IMG/VR virus record: IMGVR_UViG_3300032828_000003
Location: 1-39,956 of that record
Origin: a virus
Direction: 5' to 3' (one strand)
DNA length: 39,956 bases
The notes beneath the pieces were generated by a model. The model was not told where the DNA came from, did not search any database, and worked only from the letters and a program-made list of their open reading frames with translations. The position numbers and the translations under genes are program-made. Positions 7,780 to 16,012 of this stretch are shown here, one piece after another (positions within the stretch are counted from its first letter, which is position 1; every line of letters begins with the position of its first letter).

Positions 7780-8033
7780 ACGACTTGTTTGGCGACCCTG
7801 ACCCGCACGCGCTGCTCGTGGCCTGGGACGCCGCCTGCGAGGGCGGCTGGTGGCCGCTGTCGTGCGTGTCGTCGTGGCCGCTGTCGTGCGTGTCGTCGAG
7901 GTCATGGTCGCGGTCGCGGTCGTGGTCGCGGTCGTGGTCGCGGTCGCGGTCGGGATCGGAGTCGTGGTCGTGGTCAGGGTCGAGGTCGTGGTCGTGGTCG
8001 TGGTCGGGATCGCGGTCGAGGGTTACGACATGA
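7776..8033 (+). CDS. Copy D of head plus Ser-X tail family
   Basis: 85 aa from ATG 7776 (ATGA overlap with the resolvase stop; AGGAAG further upstream). Head: NDLFGDPDPHALLVAWDAAC, then EGGWWPLSCVSS. An internal 24-base tandem duplication repeats WPLSCVSS. The tail is Ser-Trp/Arg/Gly, ending RSRVTT. The stop overlaps the next gene ATG (ATGA). Its 48-base core is identical to copies A and B, suggesting recent copying or gene conversion. Confidence 0.7.
   Translation: MNDLFGDPDPHALLVAWDAACEGGWWPLSCVSSWPLSCVSSRSWSRSRSWSRSWSRSRSGSESWSWSGSRSWSWSWSGSRSRVTT
7851..7898 (+). repeat. 24-base tandem duplication in copy D
   Basis: The unit at 7851-7874 (TGGCCGCTGTCGTGCG followed by TGTCGTCG) is repeated exactly at 7875-7898. 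It spans the head/tail border and keeps the frame, showing recent in-frame growth of the gene. Confidence 0.85.
7899..8020 (+). repeat. TCGNGG hexamer array D
   Basis: The shortest of the four arrays, mainly TGG, CGG and AGG alternating with TCG, with single departures (TCA, GGA, GAG). Same frame and strand as the others. Confidence 0.8.
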
Positions 8034-8443
8034 AATCGTTCGATCCGATCGACCTTGTGCTGGCCGACTCGCTGTCGACGAGCGAGCGCGAGACGCTCGA
8101 CGTCCTGAACGAGGCGCGAGTCCGTTGCCGCCGATACCTGAGCGATCACAAGAACAAGCTGCTTCCGAGAGACGCTGTCGATCTGCTCGCGCTCTGCGAG
8201 CGGCGCGAGGCACGCCTTCGAGCCGACAGCCGCAAGGAGCGCCTGCTCCAGGCCCAGCTCGCGCTGGTCGCGCGCAAGCTCGGGCCGATCGACCAGGACT
8301 CGATCGACGACGAGATCCGCGGCCTGGTCGCTGGCGCGCTGGCGAGGATGACCGGCGAGCAGCTGCGCAAGCTCGCGCTCGTGCGCGACGTCGAGGCGCG
8401 CGCGCTCGACCTGGCCAAGAAAGACAGCGAGGGCGTGTCGTGA
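8030..8443 (+). CDS. Helical hypothetical protein, weak small-terminase candidate
   Basis: 137 aa from ATG 8030 (ATGA overlap with copy D). The N-terminus (MKSFDPIDLVL) shares DPIDLVL with the early genes at 49 and 39685. The rest is predicted helical with many Arg/Leu/Glu. It lies between the replication genes and the large terminase and no other small terminase is obvious, so it is a weak candidate by position only. No recognised domain. Confidence 0.6.
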   Translation: MKSFDPIDLVLADSLSTSERETLDVLNEARVRCRRYLSDHKNKLLPRDAVDLLALCERREARLRADSRKERLLQAQLALVARKLGPIDQDSIDDEIRGLVAGALARMTGEQLRKLALVRDVEARALDLAKKDSEGVS

Positions 8444-8604
8444 GCCGGCTCGATCCGCTCGATCGAGCGCGTGAGAAGAACGAGCGGCTGCGGATCGCGC
8501 GGATCGCCGCGCGGGACGCTCGTTCGCAGCTGCTGTTCCGACTAGCGAACGGCGACCATGTGCGCTACTACGGGCTCGGATGGCGGATCGAACGGTGGCT
8601 GTGA
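8440..8604 (+). CDS. Small basic hypothetical protein
   Basis: 54 aa from GTG 8440 (GTGA overlap). Arg-rich helix (REKNERLRIARIAARDARSQ), then a short strand segment ending in an aromatic YYGLGWRIERWL. May bind nucleic acid. The stop overlaps the GNAT gene start. Function unknown. Confidence 0.55.
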   Translation: MSRLDPLDRAREKNERLRIARIAARDARSQLLFRLANGDHVRYYGLGWRIERWL

Positions 8605-9029
8605 GCGCGATCGAGCCCAGCGTCCGGATCCGCGGCGCGCGCGGCCGCGATCAGGCGTTCGTGGCCGCGACCTGGGCGTTCTCGCTGCGCGACGCCGGAT
8701 GGCGGCGCAGCAAAGCCAACGAGATCGTGGACCGGCTGCTCGACGATCCTGCCTGCCGGCTCCTGTGCGCGTGCGATCCCGAGGAGCCGGACCGGCTGGT
8801 CGGCTGGATCGCGGCGGCCACGCTGCCCGCGGCCCGGCTGCTTCTGTACGCGTACGTTCGTGACAAGCACCGCAGGGGCGGAATCGGCTCGCTGCTCCTG
8901 CGATCGGCGTTCGCCGACGCCAGCAAGCCGCTGTACCATGTGCTGCGCGGCCCCGACGCCGACGCGCTGCTGACGAAGTACCAGAGCAAGGAGCTGCCCG
9001 TGGAAACGTTTCTCGGAGGCGTTCAGTGA
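8601..9029 (+). CDS. GNAT-family acetyltransferase
   Basis: 142 aa from GTG 8601, chosen because it gives the GTGA overlap typical here; ATG 8580 would add seven residues. The acetyl-CoA motif A is LYAYVRDKHRRGGIGSLLLR, with R-x-G-x-I-G at its core, preceded by a strand (LLLYAYV). GNAT proteins transfer acetyl groups from acetyl-CoA to amines. The target is unknown and could be a host protein or modified nucleotide. The end overlaps the next gene by GTGA. Confidence 0.7.
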   Translation: MSAIEPSVRIRGARGRDQAFVAATWAFSLRDAGWRRSKANEIVDRLLDDPACRLLCACDPEEPDRLVGWIAAATLPAARLLLYAYVRDKHRRGGIGSLLLRSAFADASKPLYHVLRGPDADALLTKYQSKELPVETFLGGVQ

Positions 9030-9346
9030 ACGTCGACGCGACCAGAACATGGACCATGCGGTGCGCTCGCATGCTCTCTCGCGAGCTACAGATCATCGCC
9101 ACCGAGCGAGCGGCTCACTCGATCGACGGTTCCATGACAGGAATGGCCATGGCGTCGATCCTGGCAGTCCCAGCAGGACCGTTACGTGATTTCGAGATCG
9201 CGAAATGGGCGGGCAGGATCATCGACGGGCCCGGAAAGATCGCGTTCGTTCTCATGCCAGATGCTTCCGATGAAGAATTGGATGCCTTCATCGCCCTCAA
9301 CGACAGGATCCTCGAGGAGCTAAATGCGCCACATCCCGCTCGCTGA
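9026..9346 (+). CDS. Hypothetical protein
   Basis: 106 aa from GTG 9026 (GTGA overlap). Contains a Met-rich segment (MTGMAMASILAVPAG) and an acidic helical end (DASDEELDAFIALNDRILEE). Codon third positions look less GC-biased than in its neighbours, which may hint at separate origin. No family recognised. It overlaps the start of groES by 23 bases. Confidence 0.55.
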   Translation: MNVDATRTWTMRCARMLSRELQIIATERAAHSIDGSMTGMAMASILAVPAGPLRDFEIAKWAGRIIDGPGKIAFVLMPDASDEELDAFIALNDRILEELNAPHPAR

Positions 9347-9791
9347 CCGCGTGATCGTCGAGGAGCTCGCCGAGCGCAAGAAGACCAAGGCCGGGATCTG
9401 GATCCCGGACAAATACACCAACCAGAAGAGCGTCGCGTTCGGCACCGTGCTCGAGGTCGGCGCCGGCCGCGTCAACGCCGGGGGCAAGGTCGTCCCGCTC
9501 GCGGTCAAGCGCGGCGACGTGGTCATGTTCCCGCGCCAGGCGCCGGCCGCGGTTCCGATCTTCGACGACGAGGGCGACGAGAAGATCGTGCTCCTGCTGC
9601 GCGAGGCCGACATCGTGTCGATCGTCGAGGGCATGCCGCGCGCCTCGCTGATCTACGACGTCGCCGGCGCGCCGCTGTCGATCGATCCGCAGTCGCTCGC
9701 GCGCGCGGACTCGACGTACAAGGCTGAGGAAGAGATCCGGATCGCCGAGCGCGAGGGCTGGTCGGATCCGGACGAGCATGTCGACGAGTAG
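9324..9791 (+). CDS. groES: Phage GroES-like co-chaperonin
   Basis: 155 aa. Residues ~4-97 are a clear Cpn10 fold: PLADRVIVEELAE, a mobile-loop-like KKTKAGIWIPD, VLEVGAGRVNAGGKVVPL, VKRGDVVMFP and the terminal KIVLLLREADIVSIVEG. Cpn10 heptamers cap GroEL; phage versions such as T4 gp31 adapt host GroEL to fold phage capsid protein. No groEL is present, so it must use the host chaperonin. A ~58-residue C-terminal extension is unusual and may be phage-specific. It is placed just before the terminase and capsid genes. Confidence 0.87.
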   Translation: MRHIPLADRVIVEELAERKKTKAGIWIPDKYTNQKSVAFGTVLEVGAGRVNAGGKVVPLAVKRGDVVMFPRQAPAAVPIFDDEGDEKIVLLLREADIVSIVEGMPRASLIYDVAGAPLSIDPQSLARADSTYKAEEEIRIAEREGWSDPDEHVDE

Positions 9792-10020
9792 GCGGCCACC
9801 GCGCACGATCCGTCCGGTCGAGATCGTGTTGAATCCGCCGGACGTCGTCGGAAAGACGCTGGCCCGGTGCGGCTGGTGCCTGGACCTGCCGGCGACGACG
9901 TTCGTGGCCGCGACGCCGACCTGCTCGACGTGCGCGGAGCTGACGCCGCACGGCCGGGTCTCGCGCTACCTTGTCACTGTGCACGCCAGGATCTACGGAC
10001 CGAAGAAGGAGCCGACGTGA
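9778..10020 (+). CDS. Small zinc-ribbon protein
   Basis: 80 aa from ATG 9778, overlapping groES by 14 bases. Two CxxC pairs (CGWC and CSTC) separated by ~16 residues fit a treble-clef or ribbon zinc site. Basic residues flank the site (SRRPPRTIRP, YGPKKEPT). Function unknown; perhaps nucleic-acid binding. Confidence 0.58.
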   Translation: MSTSRRPPRTIRPVEIVLNPPDVVGKTLARCGWCLDLPATTFVAATPTCSTCAELTPHGRVSRYLVTVHARIYGPKKEPT

Positions 10021-10250
10021 CCGAGAAAGGCCGCATCACGTACGTGAAGTTCGAAACCGAGGTTACCGTCGGCGGCGACTTCCACGGCCTCCAGAGCTGG
10101 ACGTTCGACAAGCACGGCGAGAAGGGAATCACGCTCGCCGAAGAGGGTCCGTGGCTCGTGATGACGGTGCAGGACGGCACCACGCGGTGGATTCCGATCC
10201 ACAACGTCGCGTTCATCGCGCGCGCGAAGCCCGAGGGCACGAAGAAGTGA
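10017..10250 (+). CDS. Small beta-rich hypothetical protein
   Basis: 77 aa from GTG 10017 (GTGA overlap). Alternating hydrophobic strands (RITYVKFETEVTVGG, LVMTVQDGTTRWIPIHNVAF) suggest a small beta barrel, the SH3- or Sm-like kind common in phage accessory proteins. No function can be assigned. Confidence 0.58.
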   Translation: MTEKGRITYVKFETEVTVGGDFHGLQSWTFDKHGEKGITLAEEGPWLVMTVQDGTTRWIPIHNVAFIARAKPEGTKK

Positions 10251-10402
10251 GCCCCGACGAGGAAGAGGCGTACGCCGAGTACCAGATCGCGACGCGCGCG
10301 CTCCGCGATGCCGAGCTCGTGCTGCGCCGCGCGCAGGACAGGTACAAGGCCGCGCTCGCCGAGCTGAACAAGCGGATCGCGCCGCTGCCCGAGGGCGGAT
10401 GA
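10247..10402 (+). CDS. Short coiled-coil protein
   Basis: 51 aa from GTG 10247 (GTGA overlap). Nearly all helix with a heptad pattern (YQIATRALRDAELVLRRAQD, then RYKAALAELNKRIA), so probably a dimerising coiled coil. It lies just before the large terminase; a small-terminase fragment is possible but unsupported by sequence. Confidence 0.52.
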   Translation: MSPDEEEAYAEYQIATRALRDAELVLRRAQDRYKAALAELNKRIAPLPEGG

Positions 10403-10406
10403 TCGT

Positions 10407-11933
10407 GTGCGCGGGATCCTGCACCACCGGATTCCGTTGCGGAAGGGCGACCGGCCCGATGATCTCGTCGGCCGGCTGACCTCGGACTGGTTCCCCGAGC
10501 AGCGCGCGTTCTACGACGATCCGTCGCAGCTGGTGGCCGCGATCAAGGGCCGTCGCGCCGGCGGCACGCGCGGCGGCGCCGCGCACTTCGTCCGGCGCGC
10601 GCTCGCCCTGCCCGGCTTCCGCGGCCTCTACCTGAACAGCACGCGCGGCGAGGCCGAGCGGCTCGCCTGGTGGGGCCTCAAGAGCGACGGCATGGCCTCG
10701 CTCGTCGAGCGGCTCAAGATCCCGTGCGATACCAACGGCGCGAAGCTCGAGCTCCGGTTCGAGAACGGCAGCTGGATCTTCCTGCGCGGCGCCGACGACG
10801 AGGCCGAGCTGCGCAAGGCGCTGGGCTTCGCGTACCACGAGGTCTGGTGGGACGAGGCGCAGAAGATCCCGCCCAAGATCGCGCCCGCGATCCGCGAGGT
10901 GCTCATGCCGGCGCTGCTCGACGACGGCGGCCGGCTGCGCCTGGTCGGCACGCCGGTCCGGCAGATGGCCGGCCTGTTCTGGGAGGTGACGCGGCCCGAG
11001 ATCGAGCGCCGGATCCCGGGCTGGAGCGTGCACCACTGGACGCTGCTCGAGAACCCGTTCTTCGGCCCCGATCGCGAACGGCGCTGGGCCAAGGGCGTGC
11101 TCGGCCTCCAGCGGCTGCTCGGCGGCCCGGACGTCGCGCCGATCGACAGCCCGATCATGCGCCGCGAGGCGCTCGGCGAGTGGGTGCGCGAGGACGCCAA
11201 CTACGTCTACGCCGTGCACCGCGCGAAGCACGAGGGACTGTTCTACGCGCCCGCGCGGCTCCGCCCTGACGGCTTCCCGGACGTGGCCACCGCGCTCGAC
11301 GATCTGCCGTGGCCGAAGTCCGAGGCGATGTTCGCGCTCGGCATCGACATCGGCTACTTCCCGGACCCGTTCGCGTTCGCGCTGTGGGCCTGGCACCCGA
11401 ACCATCCCGAGCTGCACGAGGTCTGCAGCTGGACGAAGACCCGGCTCACGAGCGACGAGCAGGTCGCGGCCGTGAGAGCCGTGCGCGAGCACGTCGCGAT
11501 CGGCATCGTGGTCGCCGATGCCGGCGGGCCGGCGAAGGGCACCGTGCGCGGCTGGAGCAAGGAGTGGGTCGACCGCTACGGCCTGCCGATCGTCGAGGCA
11601 GAAAAAGCGCACAAGCACGTCGCGATCGACACGGTGAACGCAGACCTGATCGCGGGCAACCTCAAGCTCCGCGACGGCGGCGCGCTGTACGACGAGATGA
11701 AGGATCTACAGTGGTCGAGCGTGGTGTCCGGATCGGGCCGCATGGTCGAGGACCCGACGCTGGCGAACCACGCGTGCGACGCTGCGCTGTACGCGCACCG
11801 CCACAGCTGGCAGCACCGGTACGTTCCCGCGGTCGTCGAGCCGCCGCCAGGGACACCGGAGCGGGCCGTGCTAGAAGAGCAGCGGCTCGAGCAGGACCGG
11901 ATGGACGAGCTCGACGAGGAGTGGCTGCACTGA
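10407..11933 (+). CDS. terL: Terminase large subunit
   Basis: 508 aa from GTG 10407. The ATPase half has a deviant Walker A, KGRRAGGTRGG (47-57), and Walker B VWWDEAQ (146-152). The nuclease half is RNase H-like with D314 in GIDIGY, D371 in VVADAGG and D458 in NHACDAA. It translocates DNA through the portal and cuts it at headful or at a specific site. The stop overlaps the next ATG (TGATG). Confidence 0.88.
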   Translation: MRGILHHRIPLRKGDRPDDLVGRLTSDWFPEQRAFYDDPSQLVAAIKGRRAGGTRGGAAHFVRRALALPGFRGLYLNSTRGEAERLAWWGLKSDGMASLVERLKIPCDTNGAKLELRFENGSWIFLRGADDEAELRKALGFAYHEVWWDEAQKIPPKIAPAIREVLMPALLDDGGRLRLVGTPVRQMAGLFWEVTRPEIERRIPGWSVHHWTLLENPFFGPDRERRWAKGVLGLQRLLGGPDVAPIDSPIMRREALGEWVREDANYVYAVHRAKHEGLFYAPARLRPDGFPDVATALDDLPWPKSEAMFALGIDIGYFPDPFAFALWAWHPNHPELHEVCSWTKTRLTSDEQVAAVRAVREHVAIGIVVADAGGPAKGTVRGWSKEWVDRYGLPIVEAEKAHKHVAIDTVNADLIAGNLKLRDGGALYDEMKDLQWSSVVSGSGRMVEDPTLANHACDAALYAHRHSWQHRYVPAVVEPPPGTPERAVLEEQRLEQDRMDELDEEWLH

Positions 11934-12205
11934 TGGGAGCGAGACGGAAGACCGACGACGAGCGCAGCAAGGACCTGCTGCTGTGGGCGCGCAAGCAGCG
12001 GATCGCGGTCCAGCGGATCACGGTCGGCGACGTGTCGATCGACCTGGTCGACTACCGGCTGGCCGAGTCCGAGGGGCCGGTCGTACGCTCGGAGCGCGAG
12101 GCCAAGCGCACGATCTACAACGAGTTCGCCGGCCCGCTCGCGGGCGACGCCGGGCTCGTCGAGAAGGAGGACGAGAACGCTGTGATCGAGGACGACGACG
12201 AGTGA
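11933..12205 (+). CDS. Small acidic-tailed hypothetical protein
   Basis: 90 aa from ATG 11933. Basic start (GARRKTDDERSKDLLLWARK), middle strand segment (RITVGDVSIDLVDYRLAES), and a very acidic end (VEKEDENAVIEDDDE). Sits between terminase and portal, where head-assembly accessories are common. No family recognised. GTGA overlap downstream. Confidence 0.58.
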   Translation: MGARRKTDDERSKDLLLWARKQRIAVQRITVGDVSIDLVDYRLAESEGPVVRSEREAKRTIYNEFAGPLAGDAGLVEKEDENAVIEDDDE

Positions 12206-12438
12206 ATCGTATGGTAGGCACGGTGCCAATGCCGTTATTCGAAGTTGCGATCCTAGAAATGCCATCCAAGAAAGAGCTCGAGGACGGGACAGCGGTCGAA
12301 CGCTTGGCGTTCGGTCCCAAGTTCGTTGTTGCCAAGGACGCCCAGTCGGCCGCGATTCGCGCGGTCCTCGACAACGCCGGCGATGCGGGGAAGGTAGATC
12401 AAGCGCGCATGCAGGTGCTCGTCCGCCCTTTTGCGTGA
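12202..12438 (+). CDS. Small conserved-type phage protein
   Basis: 78 aa from GTG 12202 (ATG 12211 is an alternative). Reads MPLFEVAILEMPSKKELEDG, then FGPKFVVAKDAQSAAIRAVL. It has the strand-helix pattern of small structural accessories found near portals in podoviruses. Function unknown. GTGA overlap to the next gene. Confidence 0.57.
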   Translation: MNRMVGTVPMPLFEVAILEMPSKKELEDGTAVERLAFGPKFVVAKDAQSAAIRAVLDNAGDAGKVDQARMQVLVRPFA

Positions 12439-12593
12439 GCGACCGGCAGCAGCAGGCGCGTAACGTGGCGCCGGTCGCTCAACACAATCAGCTGCAGGCC
12501 CTGCTTCAGCCACAGCTGGGTGGCGTGCACTATTTGAATGCACCTGCGCATTCGGCCACGTTCACACCAGCGAACCTGGGCCTGTCGCAGTAG
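12435..12593 (+). CDS. Short Gln-rich hypothetical protein
   Basis: 52 aa from GTG 12435 (GTGA overlap). Gln-rich (VSDRQQQARNVAPVAQHNQL), then a segment rich in His, Asn and Ala ending ANLGLSQ. No domain recognised; probably a minor or peptide-like virion component. Confidence 0.48.
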   Translation: MSDRQQQARNVAPVAQHNQLQALLQPQLGGVHYLNAPAHSATFTPANLGLSQ

Positions 12594-12648
12594 CGCTTTC
12601 GATTGGGCGTTGCGTCCGTTGTCGTCTCGCTGCTAGTCTGCCAGCCGC
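12594..12648 (+). promoter_or_regulatory. Gap before portal, weak promoter candidate
   Basis: The only gap in the early-to-late run that could hold a late promoter. TTGCGT and TAGTCT are about 18 bases apart, matching sigma70 boxes at only half their positions each. Read-through from upstream is just as likely. Confidence 0.2.
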
Positions 12649-14718
12649 GTGGCCAAGAAACGAGCCAAGCGGGTCTACGCCCGGCGGCTGACCGAGTCCG
12701 ACAAGGACAAGGCCTCGTACGACTACGACGATCGTCCTGGCCCGTCGGTCGCGTGGTGGCGGACGCGATCGGGCGTCGACTGCCAGGCCTCGATCTGGTC
12801 GTGGGTCGAGCGGCTGCGCCCGTTCTGGAACCAGTACTCGATCATGGACCTGGTCCACGAGGCGATCTACCTCGGCCGGCCGCTCGGGATGTCGCGCGCC
12901 GCGCAGGGCGGCCAGTACCTGCTCCTGCGCTCCGGCGTGTTGCTCAACCTGAACGTGATCATGTCGATGGTCGACACCGCGACGAGCCGGCTCTGCAAGC
13001 GCCGGCCGATGCCGGCGATCAGCGCGCGCGACGCCGACTGGGAGGACAAGCAGTTCGCGCTCGAGGTGAGCCCGATCCTGCGCGCGCAGATCGGATCGGG
13101 CGCGGTCGACGCGATCGATCCGCTGATCGTCCGCGACATGTGCATCCGCGGCGACGGCTGCTACAAGGTCGAGCGCTACTGCGGCGACCTCGCGATCCGG
13201 CGCCTGCCGATCTACGAGATCGTCGTCGACCCGTTCGAGGCCGAGCACGGCGGCCCTCGGCAAATGGTCCACCTGCGGCCCGAGCCGCGCGAGGTGATGG
13301 CCCGGCGGTACCCGGAGAGCGCCGACGCGATCTGGGCAGCGCCGGCATATAACCGCGCCGATCCGTGGTCGTTGTACAACTATAGCTACCAGACCACGCT
13401 GACGCACGACTTCGTCGAGGTCGCCGAGGCGTGGCACCTGCCGAGCGAGGGCGGCGACGACGGCCAGCGCGCGGTCGTGGTCCGCGGCGTGCTCGAGCCG
13501 GTGTACCGGCGCGAGTACTGCCGGCCCAGGTTCCCGATCGCGAAGCAGTCGTGGACCGCGCCGACCCGCGGCTGGCGCGGCGAGGGCCTCGTCGTCCAGC
13601 TCGCCGGCATCCAGGAGCAGATCAACGACATCCTGCGCGACGCGCGCGAGGGACTGAAGTGGGCCAGCCAGCTGACGATCTTCGTCCAGCGCGGCGCGAA
13701 CGTGAACAAGCACCACCTGCGCGCGCGGCACCCGCACGTCGTCGAGTTCGACGGCCAGGAGCCGCACTACGTCGCGCCGAACCCCGTCAGCGAGCAGGCG
13801 ATCCGGATCCTGCAGCTCCTGATCGAGCAGGCCTACCAGATCACCGGCATCTCGCAGATGGCCGCGCAGAGCAAGAATACGCTCGGCGCCGGCGCGAGCG
13901 GCGCCGCGATCGACAACATGGACGACCTGCAGAGCGACCGGTTCGCGCACGTCGAGGCCAGCCGGCAGCAGGCCCGCGTCGAGCTCGGCCGGATCATGGT
14001 CGACGAAGCGCGGCAGATGCACGACGAGGTCAAGAACCCGGACGAGTACGACGAGGCCGAGTTCGACGCGTACGGCCCGCTCCAGGACAAGGACGAGCTC
14101 GCGCCCTGGATCATGAACAACAAGTGGAACGACGTCGACATCGACGGCGGCAGCTACACGCTGCACCTCGAGCCCGTCAACTTCATTCCGGACACGCGCG
14201 CCGGCCGGCTGTCGGGCGTCGCTGAGCTCGGCAAGAACGGGCTCATCCCGGACCCGTCGATCCAGGCCGACCTGTTCGACGAGCCCGACGTCCAGGCCGC
14301 GAACCGGATCACGCTCGGCCCCAAGCACCGGCTCGACAGGGTCATGAGCGGGCTCGCGAAGCTCCGCGTTCCGATGGCGGACCTCCAGCCCGACCGGTAC
14401 ATGAACCTGCCGCTCGGCGTGCTCATGGCAAAGGGCTGGTTAAACGAGGCCGAGGCGCAGGACGCGCCCGAAGAGGTCAAGCAGCGCTACCGGGACTGGA
14501 TCGAGCTGGCCAAGGCCGAGATTCAGGCCGCCGACCGCGACATGGCCCCGTCGCTGCCGGGCGCCCAGGCGAACAACATCGTCGCCGCGCCGAACGCGGC
14601 CATGCTCCAGCCCGGGCTCGGCGGCGGCGGTCCGCCTGGACCACCCGGAGCCGGAGGTCCGCCCGGGGCTGGCGCTCCGCCGCCGGGCATGCCACCGTTG
14701 CCGCCAGGAGTCAGCTGA
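12649..14718 (+). CDS. Portal (head-tail connector) protein
   Basis: 689 aa from GTG 12649. Large podoviral-type portal: N-terminal basic stretch, SIMDLVHEAIYLGRPLGMSR helical wing, then SMVDTATSRLCKRRPMPA typical of portals, a long helical barrel region and stem. Twelve copies form the DNA gate that docks the terminase. The last ~35 residues are Gly/Pro-rich (GGGGPPGPPGAGGPPGAG...), probably disordered. It directly follows the terminase block and precedes the scaffold and capsid genes. Confidence 0.83.
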   Translation: MAKKRAKRVYARRLTESDKDKASYDYDDRPGPSVAWWRTRSGVDCQASIWSWVERLRPFWNQYSIMDLVHEAIYLGRPLGMSRAAQGGQYLLLRSGVLLNLNVIMSMVDTATSRLCKRRPMPAISARDADWEDKQFALEVSPILRAQIGSGAVDAIDPLIVRDMCIRGDGCYKVERYCGDLAIRRLPIYEIVVDPFEAEHGGPRQMVHLRPEPREVMARRYPESADAIWAAPAYNRADPWSLYNYSYQTTLTHDFVEVAEAWHLPSEGGDDGQRAVVVRGVLEPVYRREYCRPRFPIAKQSWTAPTRGWRGEGLVVQLAGIQEQINDILRDAREGLKWASQLTIFVQRGANVNKHHLRARHPHVVEFDGQEPHYVAPNPVSEQAIRILQLLIEQAYQITGISQMAAQSKNTLGAGASGAAIDNMDDLQSDRFAHVEASRQQARVELGRIMVDEARQMHDEVKNPDEYDEAEFDAYGPLQDKDELAPWIMNNKWNDVDIDGGSYTLHLEPVNFIPDTRAGRLSGVAELGKNGLIPDPSIQADLFDEPDVQAANRITLGPKHRLDRVMSGLAKLRVPMADLQPDRYMNLPLGVLMAKGWLNEAEAQDAPEEVKQRYRDWIELAKAEIQAADRDMAPSLPGAQANNIVAAPNAAMLQPGLGGGGPPGPPGAGGPPGAGAPPPGMPPLPPGVS

Positions 14719-14721
14719 CGA

Positions 14722-15960
14722 ATGGCCGATCCAGCGCAAGAGGCGGACGATGATGGCGACGTCGCCGCGATCGACGGCGGCAGCGAGCCGGAGTCTCCGA
14801 CCGGCGACGCGCCCGACGATTCCGACGACGGCGAGGACGCGTTCGACGCGCAGTCGACGCTCGCGGCACGGATCGTCAAGGCCTCGTCGGCGACGCGCCC
14901 GATCTCCAAACGCACGCGCGAGCTGTTCGCGGCCGCGTCGCAGAAGATCAAGGCCTCGAAGGGCGACGACGATGAGGACGTCGCCTTCGGCCTGGACGAG
15001 GCCGAGGCTGCGCCTGCTGGTGCTCAAGGTCAGGCTGGCGCTGCTGCGCCGGCGGCTGGCCAGGCTGCTGCGAAAACAGGAGCAGCAGCAGCCGTGGTGC
15101 CGCCCGCGCCGTCGCTGGACCCGCAGGTCGCCGAGCTCCGCCAGCAGTGGACGGCGAAGATCGCCGACCTCGACAAGCGCGAGCAGCAGATCGTCGAGCG
15201 CGAGCGCACCGGCGACGTCGGCAAGCTCCGCGACAAGTACTTCGAGCGCGGCGCCGACGCGCTCGTCGACGTGATCAAGCAGTGGTCGATCGCCGAGACC
15301 GACGACGATCTCAAGGACGAGATCGCGTCGGTGGTCGCCGAGCTGTCGAGCAAGGTGCTCGGCGTCGAGGTGCCGCGCGAGGCGCTCGAGCGCGCGAGCA
15401 CGCGCCGCACCGCGAAGTCGATCAAGATCATGAAGGCCGACATGGTTCGCGACGCCGAGGCGCGCGAGGCCCAGATCAAGGCCCGCGAGGACGAGGCCAA
15501 CCGGACGCGCGTGAAAGCGATCCTCGGCCAGGAGCTCGCCAAGAAGGAGCACGCCGAGGCGTTCCCGTGGCTCGCGTCCGAGGACGCCCCCGGCGACATC
15601 GTGTTCGACGTCGTCGAGGCCGCGCTCAAGCGCGACGGCACGCAGCTAACGTGGCAAGAAGCCGCGAAGCGCGCCAACGATTTTCTGAAGAACCAGGCTT
15701 CCGCGTACTACGACAAGCGGAAGCACCTGCTCGCAGGCCCGGCGCAAGCCGGCGCCGGCGCGCCACAGCAGCAGCGCACAGGGAGACCATCAGGTCCGCA
15801 GGTCACGCGCCCGCCGCAGACGGCCCAGCCGCCGCCCGCCCCACAGCAGCCACCGGCAATCCCGCCGGTGAACGGCAAGTGGAACGACGAGGCCCACCGA
15901 CGCGCAACGAAGCAGCGGTTCCGCGCTGCGTTCCAGCCGCGTCCGGAGGACGCCGACTAG
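14722..15960 (+). CDS. Capsid scaffolding protein
   Basis: 412 aa from ATG 14722. Strongly acidic N-terminus (DDDGDVAAIDGGSEPESPTG), Ala/Gly/Pro-rich linker (~100-140), long coiled-coil segments (RQQWTAKIADLDKREQQIVE...), then a Gln/Pro-rich stretch and a short basic C-terminal helix (ATKQRFRAAFQPRP). Acidic coiled coil with a basic C-terminal capsid-binding tip is the classic scaffold layout, and it sits directly before the major capsid gene. No protease gene or domain is visible. Confidence 0.75.
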   Translation: MADPAQEADDDGDVAAIDGGSEPESPTGDAPDDSDDGEDAFDAQSTLAARIVKASSATRPISKRTRELFAAASQKIKASKGDDDEDVAFGLDEAEAAPAGAQGQAGAAAPAAGQAAAKTGAAAAVVPPAPSLDPQVAELRQQWTAKIADLDKREQQIVERERTGDVGKLRDKYFERGADALVDVIKQWSIAETDDDLKDEIASVVAELSSKVLGVEVPREALERASTRRTAKSIKIMKADMVRDAEAREAQIKAREDEANRTRVKAILGQELAKKEHAEAFPWLASEDAPGDIVFDVVEAALKRDGTQLTWQEAAKRANDFLKNQASAYYDKRKHLLAGPAQAGAGAPQQQRTGRPSGPQVTRPPQTAQPPPAPQQPPAIPPVNGKWNDEAHRRATKQRFRAAFQPRPEDAD

Positions 15961-16012
15961 ATCTTCGTCGGCGACCGCGAGCAGGCCAACCCGATCACAA
16001 GGATGACCTGCG

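Noticed and set aside
12562-14328. 588-codon minus-strand frame opposite the portal
   Set aside because: Shadow of a GC-rich coding gene; its composition (Arg/Val/Asp/Leu) is typical of antisense GC-rich frames and the + strand frame has portal features.
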